A DNA stretch of 64,000 bases from Ruminococcus sp. (GTDB lineage: Bacteria > Bacillota > Clostridia > Oscillospirales > Ruminococcaceae): assembly GCA_020860605.1 (NCBI GenBank), contig JAJBTZ010000090.1, forward strand, positions 124,001 through 188,000, given 5' to 3'. Made by a program: the position numbers and the translations under genes. The notes below the pieces were generated by a model, which worked only from the letters and a program-made list of their open reading frames with translations, searched no databases and was not told where the DNA came from. Shown here in pieces: positions 43,957-53,289 of this stretch (its first letter is position 1; every line of letters begins with the position of its first letter).

Positions 43957-44961
43957 TCACTTTGTTACTTTAGGATAGCACTTTTCAAAGATTTCTGCAA
44001 GAGGCTGAGTCCTGAAATTGTTGCCACTATTGCAGTCCTTGACAGAGATAAGACTTCCTGATTCATTGAACACCGCTACACATGTATCATCCGAAATGAT
44101 TTCATCAATCATTCTTATAGTTCCTGAATACTCCATAGGAACGCTTGCAGCTGTTCTCGCGTCTCTAAGCTTGCAAATCTCATCATATACTTCGTTACAG
44201 CCGTTATAATCATCATGAGATTTGACGAAGAATGTCAGTACTGGATGAAGCTCATCTGCGATATTGAGCTGCTCCTCACACATTGGCTTTTCGTTATATT
44301 CGTACCAAATAGAATACAGAGCCTTGCTACTTCTTAACTTCTCACAGACCTTTGTTGCATAATCGGAATATTTGACACAAAGCATCAGGTTTCTGATTTC
44401 GCTTGCCTGATCCATAATTCCTTCAGAGATACTTTCTGCATCTGAGAACAGAATAAAGCCACACTCTGTTTCATTATCAAAGATTTCCGTAAGCTTTTCA
44501 GGTATTTCTGAGCAGAAGAAGACATAGGTGTAGATTCCAAGCTTTCTGCCTTGCCTGATGACCTTGGAATATGCCTCTTCGGAGAAGGAATCAGCGTCAA
44601 CATAGAAGGTTATTGCCCAGGGAATGTTATAACCGCGTTCTTTTTCAAGATTTCTGATTGTTTTAGCCCCAGATGTGAAGCTGTTATAGCCGACGTTCAT
44701 ACCGAATTTCAGGATATTACCCGTTCCCACATTTTTGATTGCATCATGAATAAGCGCATAGTAAGGGCTGTTCTCGTCTTCCAGCATCGAGTGAGCAATG
44801 GTTAAAAAGTGCTTCTGAAATCTTCCTGCAGAAAGATTTAGCGCCAGATCTACGAGATTTCTTGATTCCCTGTCGGGATTATCACGCATGTCCTCAAGTT
44901 TCTTGCCAACATAGGCTTCAATAATAGATTTTGCGTTGCTTTGAGTTGCTTTTTGTTCCAT
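43957..44961 (-). CDS. Radical-SAM-like protein lacking the CxxxCxxC motif
   Basis: A 334-residue protein that aligns by eye with the radical SAM enzyme encoded divergently at 45190. Shared landmarks are YNIPWAI (residues ~111-117, against CNIPWAI), VIRQGRKLGIYTYVF (IVKQGKELGCYMYIY) and, near the C-terminus, AVFNESGSLISVKDC...PLAEIF (LHINAKGDVEPC...LLDALR). The segment that carries the CxxxCxxC cluster ligands is missing, and the GGEP motif is replaced by CSEI, so classical SAM cleavage is not expected. ATG 44961 follows AGAGGG. No stop or frameshift breaks the frame, so it is probably functional as a partner or scaffold. Operon with patatin. Confidence 0.75.
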   Translation of the reverse strand: MEQKATQSNAKSIIEAYVGKKLEDMRDNPDRESRNLVDLALNLSAGRFQKHFLTIAHSMLEDENSPYYALIHDAIKNVGTGNILKFGMNVGYNSFTSGAKTIRNLEKERGYNIPWAITFYVDADSFSEEAYSKVIRQGRKLGIYTYVFFCSEIPEKLTEIFDNETECGFILFSDAESISEGIMDQASEIRNLMLCVKYSDYATKVCEKLRSSKALYSIWYEYNEKPMCEEQLNIADELHPVLTFFVKSHDDYNGCNEVYDEICKLRDARTAASVPMEYSGTIRMIDEIISDDTCVAVFNESGSLISVKDCNSGNNFRTQPLAEIFEKCYPKVTK

Positions 44962-45027
44962 AAGAAACCCTCTTTCAAACAAAATTCAGACGTACTAATT
45001 ATAAACTGCTGTAGATTTTTTAAACAC

Positions 45028-45049
45028 GGACAAATAATCTGTTTTGTCC
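45028..45049. promoter_or_regulatory. Operator-like palindrome B, GGACAA-N10-TTGTCC
   Basis: In the divergent intergenic region, next to a minus-strand TATAAT at 44998-45003 that probably serves the pseudo-radical-SAM/patatin operon. Same spacing as palindrome A. Confidence 0.7.
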
Positions 45050-45189
45050 CGAAAAGTAACACTTTTTTATGCGGTCCAATTTTACCACACATTTGGCTTT
45101 CGTGTCCAATGACTTTTTTAAGAAGTAGATTTAAAATATAGTAAAGAAAGCGGAGAAATATTCTCTGCACTAAGAAAGGACAGATACTA

Positions 45190-46557
45190 ATGAAAAGAAA
45201 TCTTCTGAAGAATTTCGGAATCAAGCAGGCTTATAACTACCTTGAAAAGAACCCGGAGGAAAATATCCCGAAGCTTGTGAACACGCTCGAAAAGAGCTAC
45301 AGCGGAGAAACATTTCAGAAGCAGATTGCTGTTATAAAGAAATCAGTTGAAGAGAAGGATAACTGGTATCAGTTCATGATGAAGCTCTATGACCTCGATC
45401 CTGGTGTAAGAAAGACCGTTTTCGAAAATCTCCTTCTCAATGACAGTATAAACGGTTATGTCTATCAGCAGGAAATGTCAAAGAAGTATAATTGCAATAT
45501 TCCTTGGGCAATTCTATTGGATCCTACCTCCGCCTGCAATCTCCATTGCACCGGCTGCTGGGCTGCTGAGTATGGTAATAAGCTTAATTTGAGTCTGGAA
45601 ACTATAGATTCTATCGTCAAGCAAGGCAAAGAGCTTGGCTGCTATATGTACATCTACACCGGCGGTGAGCCGATGGTCAGAAAGAACGACCTGATCAAAA
45701 TCTGTGAGATGAATCCCGATTGCGAGTTTCTGGCGTTCACTAACGGCACTCTTATTGATGAAGATTTCTGCAAAGAAATGCTCAGAGTCAAGAACTTCGT
45801 TCCTGCAATCAGTCTTGAAGGTTTTGAGGATGCAAACGACTCAAGACGTGGCGAAGGCGTTTATGACAAGGTTAAAAATGCCATGAAGCTTCTGAAGGAC
45901 CACAAGCTTCCGTTCGGAATTTCCGCTTGCTATACCTCTCGTAACTGCGACGACATCACTAGCGAAGAGTTCTTCGATATGATTATCGATGCTGGAGCTC
46001 TATTCATCTGGTTCTTCCACTATATGCCTGTTGGAAACAGCGCAGTGACTGAGCTTCTTCCCTCTCCTGAGCAGCGTGAGAAGGTATTGAGAAGAATCAG
46101 GGAGTTCCGCCATTCGAAGGCCATCTTCAGCATTGACTTCCAGAATGATGCTCAGTATATTGGTGGATGCATTGCAGGAGGCAGAAAATATCTCCACATT
46201 AACGCCAAGGGCGATGTCGAGCCCTGCGTATTCATCCACTATTCAAACGTCAACATCCACGACTGCACGCTATTGGATGCTCTGAGGAGTCCCCTCTTCC
46301 AGGCATACCACGACAACCAGCCGTTTAATGATAACATGTTAAGGCCTTGCCCGATGCTCGAGAATCCTGAAAAATTAAGAGCAATGGTCAAGGAGACGAA
46401 GGCGAGAAATACCGATTACGAGAACTACGAATCGGCTGATTACCTTTGTGACAAGTGCGAAAGCTATGCTGAGAACTGGAAACCGACAGCTGACAAGCTG
46501 TGGGATGAAATCCAGGCGAAAAAGGCAGAGGCAAGTGCTCAAAGCTCGAACACCTGA
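45190..46557 (+). CDS. Radical SAM protein with SPASM-like C-terminus
   Basis: A 455-residue enzyme. The 4Fe-4S ligands are Cys116, Cys120 and Cys123 in SACNLHCTGCW; the SAM-binding GGEP is at residue ~157. The C-terminal part has GDVEPC, RPCPMLENP and LCDKCESY, suggesting extra clusters of the SPASM type. An N-terminal helical region of ~100 residues precedes the core. The reaction is unknown; no precursor peptide is obvious nearby. It is divergent from its cluster-less paralogue and patatin. AAAGGA precedes the start. Confidence 0.93.
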   Translation: MKRNLLKNFGIKQAYNYLEKNPEENIPKLVNTLEKSYSGETFQKQIAVIKKSVEEKDNWYQFMMKLYDLDPGVRKTVFENLLLNDSINGYVYQQEMSKKYNCNIPWAILLDPTSACNLHCTGCWAAEYGNKLNLSLETIDSIVKQGKELGCYMYIYTGGEPMVRKNDLIKICEMNPDCEFLAFTNGTLIDEDFCKEMLRVKNFVPAISLEGFEDANDSRRGEGVYDKVKNAMKLLKDHKLPFGISACYTSRNCDDITSEEFFDMIIDAGALFIWFFHYMPVGNSAVTELLPSPEQREKVLRRIREFRHSKAIFSIDFQNDAQYIGGCIAGGRKYLHINAKGDVEPCVFIHYSNVNIHDCTLLDALRSPLFQAYHDNQPFNDNMLRPCPMLENPEKLRAMVKETKARNTDYENYESADYLCDKCESYAENWKPTADKLWDEIQAKKAEASAQSSNT

Positions 46558-46620
46558 AAATATCTGACAGTACCACTTTCAATCATATTCTTTCCTTTGG
46601 TGGCAACCCCAAGCCACAAA

Positions 46621-46657
46621 ATATCGGAGTCGTATCACTACGGCTCCGATATTTTTT
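46621..46657. terminator. Terminator after the radical SAM gene
   Basis: A 14-bp stem, ATATCGGAGtCGTA/TACGgCTCCGATAT (46621-46652), followed by T6. It can also serve the convergent permease. Confidence 0.85.
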
Positions 46658-46667
46658 ATCTTTAATT

Positions 46668-49361
46668 CTATTCAACTGACTTGAGCGATTCTGCCATATC
46701 TATGGCGGAAATTTTCTTTCTTAAAATCAGGTCTGTTATGACTGCGAAAACTATTACCAGAAGAACTGTGTACACAAAGCTCAGAGGACTAATCACTACT
46801 TTGAACGAGACCATGTCTACCTTTATCTGAGACATTACAAATGCATGTAGAAGAACTCCGAGAGGCAGGCCTATGATTATTCCCATGATAGTCAGGATTA
46901 TGTTTTCACGGAATACATAGTCATCCGTCTCACTCTTCCTGAAGCCGATTACCTTGATTGTCGCGATTTCCCTTGCACGTTCAGAAATATTGATATTTCC
47001 TAAGTTGAACATGACTATCAAAGCGAGTGCAGCTGCACAGAAGAGAATCAGCAGGACAACATAGTTGAGGCTCTGCATCATGTTGTCGATCGTCTGTCTT
47101 GTGTCGTTCACGACGGTAACAGTGGAAACGCCATCCATGTTGAGAAGAGCTGCGGAAACACTATAGTCGTCGACGTCATCATTGAGGCTGAGCATAAGTG
47201 TTGAAGGCTCATATTCTTCGCCGAATATCTCTTCATAAGCATCGCCAGTCATATAGATATAGTGCTGCACATAGTTATCCACGAGGCCTGAAACGACGGC
47301 TTCAGCCATCTCGCCATCGGTTGTGTAGACTGTAATACTGTCCCCAACATCAACACCGAGCATTGAAGCAAGCTTTTCCGAAACCAGAACTCCGCCATCG
47401 GTTGGCAGTGAAATTTCCTCATCGTCTAAGTGGAGACTTATCACATCGCTGAAATGCTCATCATCCGAAACAATATAGTACGCTGTCTTGTAGACATCAT
47501 TGGCACTGACGTCTGTCGAATAGGACATTGAAGTTGCTTGAGAAGAAATCGTGCCAGAAAGCTCATCAGAAATGTTTGCAAGGTCCTCTTCTGTAATCTC
47601 GTCAGAGAAGTTAACTGAGATATCGTAGGTCAGGATGTCGTCAAACTGGAAGTTACCGAGATTAGCAATCGAGTCATTGATTCCGAAGGCAGTGAGGACA
47701 AGCGCTGTACAGCCTGCAATTCCCATCAGCATCATTACCATTCTCTTCTTGAATCGGAAGATGTTGCGGACGGTTACCTTATGCATGAACTTGAGTCGTG
47801 ACCAGATTGGAGTTATCCTCTCGAGCCAGATTCTCTTTCCTGCCGGAGGCGATTTAGGTCTGATAAGGTCTGCCGGTGGGCACTTGAGTGCGCTTCGGCA
47901 GGCTATAACGGTTGGCCCAACAGAGCACAAAAGTGACAGCACAAGAGATACTATGAAATATCCGGCATCGAATATGTAGACAAAGCCTTCAAGGTTATAG
48001 AGCATCGTGTATGCCTTGATTATGACAAATGGGAACAAGAAGGTTCCGGCAAAATATCCGACTACACTTCCTATCACAGCAGCCGTTCCAGAGTAGATGA
48101 TATACTTTGAAAGGATTGCACCCTTGCCGTAGCCTAAAGCGCTCAGTATTCCTATCTGGGTTCTCTCGTCGTCTACCATTCTTGTCATTGTGGTTGAGCA
48201 GACGAGCGCTGCAATAAGGAAGAAGAATATCGGGAGAAGTCTCGCAACGTTGTTGACAATCAGTGAGTCGCTCTCGAATGTTACATAGCCCGAATTGATG
48301 CTTCTTGTAAAGGTGTAGAGCTCAGGCTCTTCGAGGTCTTCAAGCTCAGCTCTTGCATCAGTGATTTCAGCCTCGGCATCGGCTACTTCGGATTCAAATT
48401 CTGCAACAGCGTTCTCATATTCAGCCAGACCGTCATAGTACTCAGCCCAATATTCATTGAGATTGATCCCCAGAACTTCGTATTGCTCGAGAAGTGCAAG
48501 TGCGTCATCAAGCTGTGCCTTGGCATCGTCAAGCTCCTGCTGGGCCTCTGCTTTGTTTTCCTCGAGCTCTGCTTCCGCATCGGCAATTTCTGCTTCGGCG
48601 TCTGAAACTATGCCGTCAAAACGGGTATTGATGATTTCTTCTGTCTCATCCCCTACGAGCTCTGAGAACGAATCGATCATGTCGTTATATTCGTCGGTAT
48701 ATGGGTCGTATTTCTCTAAACTCGTGACATATACTTCTGTGTAGTATTCACTGTCAAAGCCTTCTTCAGGGATGATTATGAAGCCGGTTATACTTCCACT
48801 TCCAAGAGAGGTTGTTCCTCTTGAAATGTCGAGATAGAGCGGTGAGCGACAGATTCCGACTATGGTGTATTCGGTGTATGTGAAGGTGTCGAAGGTGTCC
48901 TCACTGTTGGAATCAGACAGGACTATGGTGGTTCCGATGTCTTCTTCCGAGAACACCTGCGAATCGGCAAGACATTCGTTTGCGGCTTCTGGAATCCTGC
49001 CAGAGACGAGCTGTGGCTCGTTTACACCCTCAGTCAGCATCATAGCGTGATAAACGTATTCATCACCGCCTATTTCAGTGATGAAATCGGCATTTATTGA
49101 GCCGACTGCTGTTTCTACTCCGTCTATTTCCGAAATACTATCGATATCTTCGTCCTCGAAGCCTATGGTTGAAATAAGTCTCAGGTCGTAAAGCTTAGTC
49201 TCTTCGAGATACTCAAATTCGATAGCAAGCATTGAGGAACGTGTCAGCCGGAGTCCTGCGAAGAAAGCAACTCCAAGCATGATAATGAGCATTATGGCTA
49301 TGTATCTGCCAAGGCTTCCAGTTATGCTTCGTCTTATATTTTTTCTGTATGCATTCTTCAT
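46668..49361 (-). CDS. Large FtsX-type ABC permease with coiled-coil extracellular domain
   Basis: An 897-residue permease. It has an N-terminal helix (YIAIMLIIMLGVAFFAGL), an extracellular domain holding a long Ala/Glu/Asp coiled coil (~260-365, DAEAEIADAEAELEENKAE), three helices, then a second FtsX unit with its own extracellular domain and C-terminal helices. This eight- to ten-helix fused form pairs with a single ATPase. ATG 49361 lies 7 nt after the ATPase gene. The cargo is unknown; such coiled coils usually contact the wall or a partner. Confidence 0.9.
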   Translation of the reverse strand: MKNAYRKNIRRSITGSLGRYIAIMLIIMLGVAFFAGLRLTRSSMLAIEFEYLEETKLYDLRLISTIGFEDEDIDSISEIDGVETAVGSINADFITEIGGDEYVYHAMMLTEGVNEPQLVSGRIPEAANECLADSQVFSEEDIGTTIVLSDSNSEDTFDTFTYTEYTIVGICRSPLYLDISRGTTSLGSGSITGFIIIPEEGFDSEYYTEVYVTSLEKYDPYTDEYNDMIDSFSELVGDETEEIINTRFDGIVSDAEAEIADAEAELEENKAEAQQELDDAKAQLDDALALLEQYEVLGINLNEYWAEYYDGLAEYENAVAEFESEVADAEAEITDARAELEDLEEPELYTFTRSINSGYVTFESDSLIVNNVARLLPIFFFLIAALVCSTTMTRMVDDERTQIGILSALGYGKGAILSKYIIYSGTAAVIGSVVGYFAGTFLFPFVIIKAYTMLYNLEGFVYIFDAGYFIVSLVLSLLCSVGPTVIACRSALKCPPADLIRPKSPPAGKRIWLERITPIWSRLKFMHKVTVRNIFRFKKRMVMMLMGIAGCTALVLTAFGINDSIANLGNFQFDDILTYDISVNFSDEITEEDLANISDELSGTISSQATSMSYSTDVSANDVYKTAYYIVSDDEHFSDVISLHLDDEEISLPTDGGVLVSEKLASMLGVDVGDSITVYTTDGEMAEAVVSGLVDNYVQHYIYMTGDAYEEIFGEEYEPSTLMLSLNDDVDDYSVSAALLNMDGVSTVTVVNDTRQTIDNMMQSLNYVVLLILFCAAALALIVMFNLGNINISERAREIATIKVIGFRKSETDDYVFRENIILTIMGIIIGLPLGVLLHAFVMSQIKVDMVSFKVVISPLSFVYTVLLVIVFAVITDLILRKKISAIDMAESLKSVE

Positions 49362-49368
49362 AGCTCGG

Positions 49369-50073
49369 TTACCACTCAATATTTTCGACGGGAACGACAT
49401 GGTCGTTCAGCTTGACCGAATGAATGGTTCCGCTCTTTACACGGATGATTCTGTCTGCCATTGCTGAAAGAGCAGAATTATGCGTTATGATGACAACTGT
49501 CATGCCGTCATTCCGGCGGCAATCCTGCAAGAGCTTGAGAATCGACTTGCCAGTTTCGTAGTCAAGGGCGCCAGTCGGCTCGTCACAGAGAAGAAGCTTT
49601 GGCCTTTTTGCAAGAGCACGGGCGATTGAAACTCTCTGCTGCTCACCGCCTGAAAGCTGTGCCGGGAAGTTGTCGAGCCTGTGGGAAAGACCAACAGAAG
49701 TCAGGGCCTCTTTTGCAGGAATCGGATCCTTGCAGAGCTGAGAGGCTATTTCGACGTTTTCGAGCGCTGTGAGGTTCGGAATCAGGTTATAGAACTGAAA
49801 AACGAAGCCGATGTCGTGACGGCGATAGTTGACAAGGTCGTCCTTCTTGAGGCTGCCAACATCATTTCCATCCATGATGACTTTTCCACTTGTCAGAGTG
49901 TCCATTCCGCCTAAGATGTTAAGAAGAGTGGTCTTCCCTGCTCCTGATTCTCCGACGATTACGCAAACTTCGCCTTTCTCAATAGTGAAGCTGGCTTCAG
50001 ATAAGGCTTTTACTTCGACATCGCCAGTTTTATATATCTTTGTTACTTTGTCAAATTCAATAAATGAACTCAT
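49369..50073 (-). CDS. ABC transporter ATP-binding protein (MacB/LolD type)
   Basis: A 234-residue ATPase with Walker [10 protein letters not shown] near residue 38, signature LSGGEQQR near residue 140, and Walker [13 protein letters not shown]. It partners the large permease immediately downstream. Two-gene operon. Confidence 0.95.
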   Translation of the reverse strand: MSSFIEFDKVTKIYKTGDVEVKALSEASFTIEKGEVCVIVGESGAGKTTLLNILGGMDTLTSGKVIMDGNDVGSLKKDDLVNYRRHDIGFVFQFYNLIPNLTALENVEIASQLCKDPIPAKEALTSVGLSHRLDNFPAQLSGGEQQRVSIARALAKRPKLLLCDEPTGALDYETGKSILKLLQDCRRNDGMTVVIITHNSALSAMADRIIRVKSGTIHSVKLNDHVVPVENIEW

Positions 50074-50227
50074 AGTATCACTCCTATAATTCTGTCAGTA
50101 TAATTTTATCATAGATGGATTTATCTTTCATGAATATATTGTGTGAAGGTGATGAAATAGGAAAATGAAGCGACACACTTTATTACTTTTTGTCGACAAA
50201 AAATTTTTGGATTTTCTGAAAAAGATG

Positions 50228-50275
50228 TTGACAGTATAAGCTGGATGTGATATAATACCTACAATGCTGGTAGGT
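50228..50275 (+). promoter_or_regulatory. cysK promoter with inverted repeat
   Basis: TTGACA (50228-50233), 17 bp, TATAAT (50251-50256), followed directly by ACCTAC-N7-GTAGGT (50257-50275). The repeat covers the transcription start. A related half-site, GTAGGTTTT, occurs upstream of the adjacent Rrf2 gene. Confidence 0.7.
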
Positions 50276-50307
50276 TTTAATCCAGTAAAAACTCTAAGGA
50301 GGATAAA

Positions 50308-51240
50308 ATGATGACTGTATACAACAACATAACCGACTTGGTAGGCGGTACTCCCCTTCTCAGGCTCAACAATTACCTGAAGGCGGATAAGTATTACGCT
50401 GATATTCTTGCAAAGCTTGAGTATCTCAATCCCGCTGGAAGCGTTAAGGACAGAATCGCGAAGGCTATGATTGATGACGCAGAGGCAAATGGCAATTTGA
50501 AGGAAGGCTCAGTAATCATTGAGCCTACCAGTGGCAACACAGGAATTGGCTTGGCAGCAATTGCAGCTTCAAAGGGATATAGAATTATTCTCACCATGCC
50601 GGAGACGATGAGCGTAGAGAGAAGGAATCTTTTGAAGGCTTATGGTGCTGAGCTTGTTCTGACCGAAGGATCAAAGGGAATGAAAGGCGCTATTGCAAAA
50701 GCTAAAGAGCTTGCTGATACAATTCCCAATAGCTACACTCCTGGACAGTTTGTAAACCCTGCCAACCCGAAGGCACACTTTGAAACGACGGGTCCCGAAA
50801 TCTGGAACGACACTGACGGCAAAGTCGATATCTTCGTTGCAGGCGTTGGAACCGGCGGGACCATTAGCGGCGTCGGAAAGTATCTGAAGAATAGAAATCC
50901 TGATATCAAGATAGTCGCAGTCGAGCCGGCTGGCTCGCCAGTTCTATCAACTGGTGTTGCTGGCTCTCATAAGCTTCAGGGAATCGGTGCAGGATTCGTG
51001 CCCGATACTCTTGACACAAGCATTTACGACGAGATAATAACTATTGAGGATGAACAGGCATTTGAAACTGGCAGAAAGCTTGCAAGGTCTGAAGGACTTT
51101 TAGTTGGAATCACATCTGGAGCCGCAGTGTATGCTGCTTCGATACTCGCTAAACGCCCTGAGAACGAGGGAAAGATAATTGTAGCTCTCTTGCCTGATAC
51201 TGGCGACAGATATCTTTCGACTCCGATGTTTGCAGAGTAA
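50308..51240 (+). CDS. cysK: Cysteine synthase (O-acetylserine sulfhydrylase)
   Basis: A 310-residue PLP enzyme that joins sulfide to O-acetylserine. The PLP lysine is in [10 protein letters not shown] near residue 44, the phosphate loop GTGGTISG near 177, and the substrate loop [10 protein letters not shown] near 72. AAGGAGG precedes an ATG-ATG start. It is convergent with an Rrf2 regulator and has an inverted repeat in its promoter, which together suggest control by that regulator. Confidence 0.96.
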   Translation: MMTVYNNITDLVGGTPLLRLNNYLKADKYYADILAKLEYLNPAGSVKDRIAKAMIDDAEANGNLKEGSVIIEPTSGNTGIGLAAIAASKGYRIILTMPETMSVERRNLLKAYGAELVLTEGSKGMKGAIAKAKELADTIPNSYTPGQFVNPANPKAHFETTGPEIWNDTDGKVDIFVAGVGTGGTISGVGKYLKNRNPDIKIVAVEPAGSPVLSTGVAGSHKLQGIGAGFVPDTLDTSIYDEIITIEDEQAFETGRKLARSEGLLVGITSGAAVYAASILAKRPENEGKIIVALLPDTGDRYLSTPMFAE

Positions 51241-51244
51241 ACTC

Positions 51245-51276
51245 AAAACCATCTGCTGGTTACGGCAGGCGGTTTT
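51245..51276. terminator. Terminator between cysK and the Rrf2 gene
   Basis: AAAACC/GGTTTT with inner CTGC/GCAG stems; bidirectional, overlapping the end of the Rrf2 gene. Confidence 0.7.
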
Positions 51277-51679
51277 CATTATCCATTAAATCCTCAAGCG
51301 TTATGTTATTAAGATAGTCGGTTATTGCCTTGTAAAGGCCCTGCCAGACCGGCAGAGTCGGACAGCTATCTTTGCGTTTGCACTCTATCGGATCACATTC
51401 GAGGCAGGACACTGGTGCCAGGCTGCCTTCTGTTAACCTCAGAATCTCTCCCACTGTGTATTTGTCGGGTGAGCGTGAAAGCCGATAGCCTCCCTGATAT
51501 CCCCTGTTTGTCCTGAGTATGTCCGAGCCATTGAATGAAGGAACAATCTGCTCGAGGTATTTTTTTGAGATATCCTGCCTTTCGGCGATGTCTTTGAGGG
51601 AAACATAGCCGTCGCCCTGATTCTCGGCAAGGTCAACGAGCATCCGAAGGGCATATCTGCCTTTTGTCGATATTTTCAT
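51260..51679 (-). CDS. Rrf2-family regulator (CymR/IscR type)
   Basis: A 139-residue winged-helix regulator. The N-terminus MKISTKGRYALRMLVDLA and the recognition helix LKDIAERQDISKKYLEQIV (given by its start LKDIAERQD) are typical. Near the C-terminus four cysteines are spaced C-x2-C-x4-C-x5-C, which could hold an Fe-S cluster as in IscR. CymR-type members control cysteine genes, so cysK next door is a natural target. ATG 51679 with AGGTGG is preferred over GTG 51691. Confidence 0.9.
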   Translation of the reverse strand: MKISTKGRYALRMLVDLAENQGDGYVSLKDIAERQDISKKYLEQIVPSFNGSDILRTNRGYQGGYRLSRSPDKYTVGEILRLTEGSLAPVSCLECDPIECKRKDSCPTLPVWQGLYKAITDYLNNITLEDLMDNENRLP

Positions 51680-51727
51680 AGTCAGTACCACCTGTATTTT
51701 CGATACTCTAATAATAACATATATTCA

Positions 51728-51733
51728 GTAGGT
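51728..51733. promoter_or_regulatory. Half-site upstream of the Rrf2 gene
   Basis: GTAGGT followed by TTTCAATC. The cysK promoter has GTAGGT followed by TTTAATCC, so the two regions may be bound by the same regulator. Only one half is clear here. Confidence 0.35.
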
Positions 51734-51770
51734 TTTCAATCTCTATTTTCTGAAAACATCTGGAAATAGA

Positions 51771-51803
51771 TTGTCGCACGGAGTGGATAGCCCCGTGCGA
51801 CAA
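51771..51803 (-). terminator. Stable hairpin after the MacB-like permease
   Basis: TTGTCGCACGG pairs perfectly with CCGTGCGACAA. The following tract on the minus strand is only weakly T-rich. Confidence 0.55.
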
Positions 51804-51841
51804 ACATATATGGATAGAGGTACTGACTCTGACTAGCAAAG

Positions 51842-53254
51842 TTATTCATTCTTGATGGCTTCGAGCGCTGAAAGTCTGGTCGCTCTGATTGCAGGATAAA
51901 GCCCCGAAACAACGCCAACTGCAATTGCCAGGAGTATCGCAACGCCGTCAAGCCATGGTGGGATTACAGAGAGTGCTGAAGTGGAAGCGTCAATTCCGAG
52001 CATCGACATCCCGCCTGCACTCGCAAGATAGTTAACAGCTGCTGACGCTCCATAGCTGAATACCACTCCCAGAACTCCTCCGACAGCACCAATTATTCCA
52101 GCTTCGATGAGGAACATGCTTCTGATATCCGAAAGCTTGCAGCCCAGGACTTTCATGATGCCGATTTCTCTCGTTCTTTCGTAGATGGACATTACCATTG
52201 TGTTGGCGATACTGATAGCTGCAACAATGAACGCTACAACGCCGATCGCTCCCAAAATAGCTCTCAAGAACTTGGTCTGATCCTGAAGCTGGGTCAGGTA
52301 TTCCATCGAGGAATAGGTCTCATAGCCCATTTCATTGAGTTTAGCTTCAACGTCTTGAACATACTTTGAATCTTCAACCAGAACTATTGCCTGATCGTAG
52401 ATATTCTGGCGATTGTCCTCGTTGCTTTCCCTGTCTTCAGGAGTATAATCATAGCCGTAATACTTAGCTTGATTTTCTTCAAATTCATCGGTGAGAGCAA
52501 AGACTCCTCCTACGTCCATATAAACACTAGAATCATAATCGCCATTACCATCTGATACAAGTATTCCAACACAATTAGCTTCAATCAGTTCAATCTTTGG
52601 TTTTGATGTGTCAACCGCGCTTTCGCCATACGACCAATACCAAGTAAATTGGTAAGTGTGGTTACTGCCTACGGGATTAAACGGCAGTTCGTCATCCTCT
52701 GTTATCGTCTTCCACCATATCTCATCTTCCTCTCGCATTGTGTAGAAGTAGAAAGGCATGGCGTAGGTCATAACGAAGTTAGTTGTCCCTATATCGCTCT
52801 CGTCAAGAAGTCTGCCGTAGAGTATTTCATAGCCCATGTCCGCCATTGAAGCAGCGTCTATGCCTATAATCGACATTGAAGAGCATTTCTCGGTGTTGTC
52901 CATTATCAGGTAGCCCCAGTAGTATAGATACGGTGAAACCACCTGAACATGGTCCATTTCACTTATTTCCTCGATGGCGATGTTGTCAAGAACTGTGTTT
53001 GATTCCGTATAGACATACATGCCGCTGTCTTCGTCATATTGATACGAACCGCCATAGGAATAGATTGTTATCTGTTTAAGGTTTGAATAGGAGCTTATCT
53101 GGTCTTCGAAGCCCTTGTTCATACCAATTCCTATCGAAAGCATTATAACGACTGCTGCCGTGCCGATTACAACGCCTAAAACAGTAAGCATACTTCTGGC
53201 TTTTCGCCTTAAGAAGTTGGAAAAGGCAAATCTTATGATATCCGTTTTTCTCAT
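51842..53254 (-). CDS. MacB-like ABC permease
   Basis: A 470-residue permease. The N-terminal helix (SMLTVLGVVIGTAAVVIML) is followed by a ~250-residue extracellular domain and three C-terminal helices ending VVSGLYPAIRATRLSALEAI, a family landmark. It is the last gene of the ATPase/CARDB protein/permease operon. Confidence 0.92.
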   Translation of the reverse strand: MRKTDIIRFAFSNFLRRKARSMLTVLGVVIGTAAVVIMLSIGIGMNKGFEDQISSYSNLKQITIYSYGGSYQYDEDSGMYVYTESNTVLDNIAIEEISEMDHVQVVSPYLYYWGYLIMDNTEKCSSMSIIGIDAASMADMGYEILYGRLLDESDIGTTNFVMTYAMPFYFYTMREEDEIWWKTITEDDELPFNPVGSNHTYQFTWYWSYGESAVDTSKPKIELIEANCVGILVSDGNGDYDSSVYMDVGGVFALTDEFEENQAKYYGYDYTPEDRESNEDNRQNIYDQAIVLVEDSKYVQDVEAKLNEMGYETYSSMEYLTQLQDQTKFLRAILGAIGVVAFIVAAISIANTMVMSIYERTREIGIMKVLGCKLSDIRSMFLIEAGIIGAVGGVLGVVFSYGASAAVNYLASAGGMSMLGIDASTSALSVIPPWLDGVAILLAIAVGVVSGLYPAIRATRLSALEAIKNE

Positions 53255-53289
53255 AATCAGTCATCCCTCCTTATAGGGAAAAGCGGAAT

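Noticed and set aside
43957-44961. Pseudogene call for the cluster-less radical-SAM-like gene
   Set aside because: The frame is uninterrupted over 334 codons, with a good ribosome binding site and coherent C-terminal homology; a clean loss of one segment is not decay.
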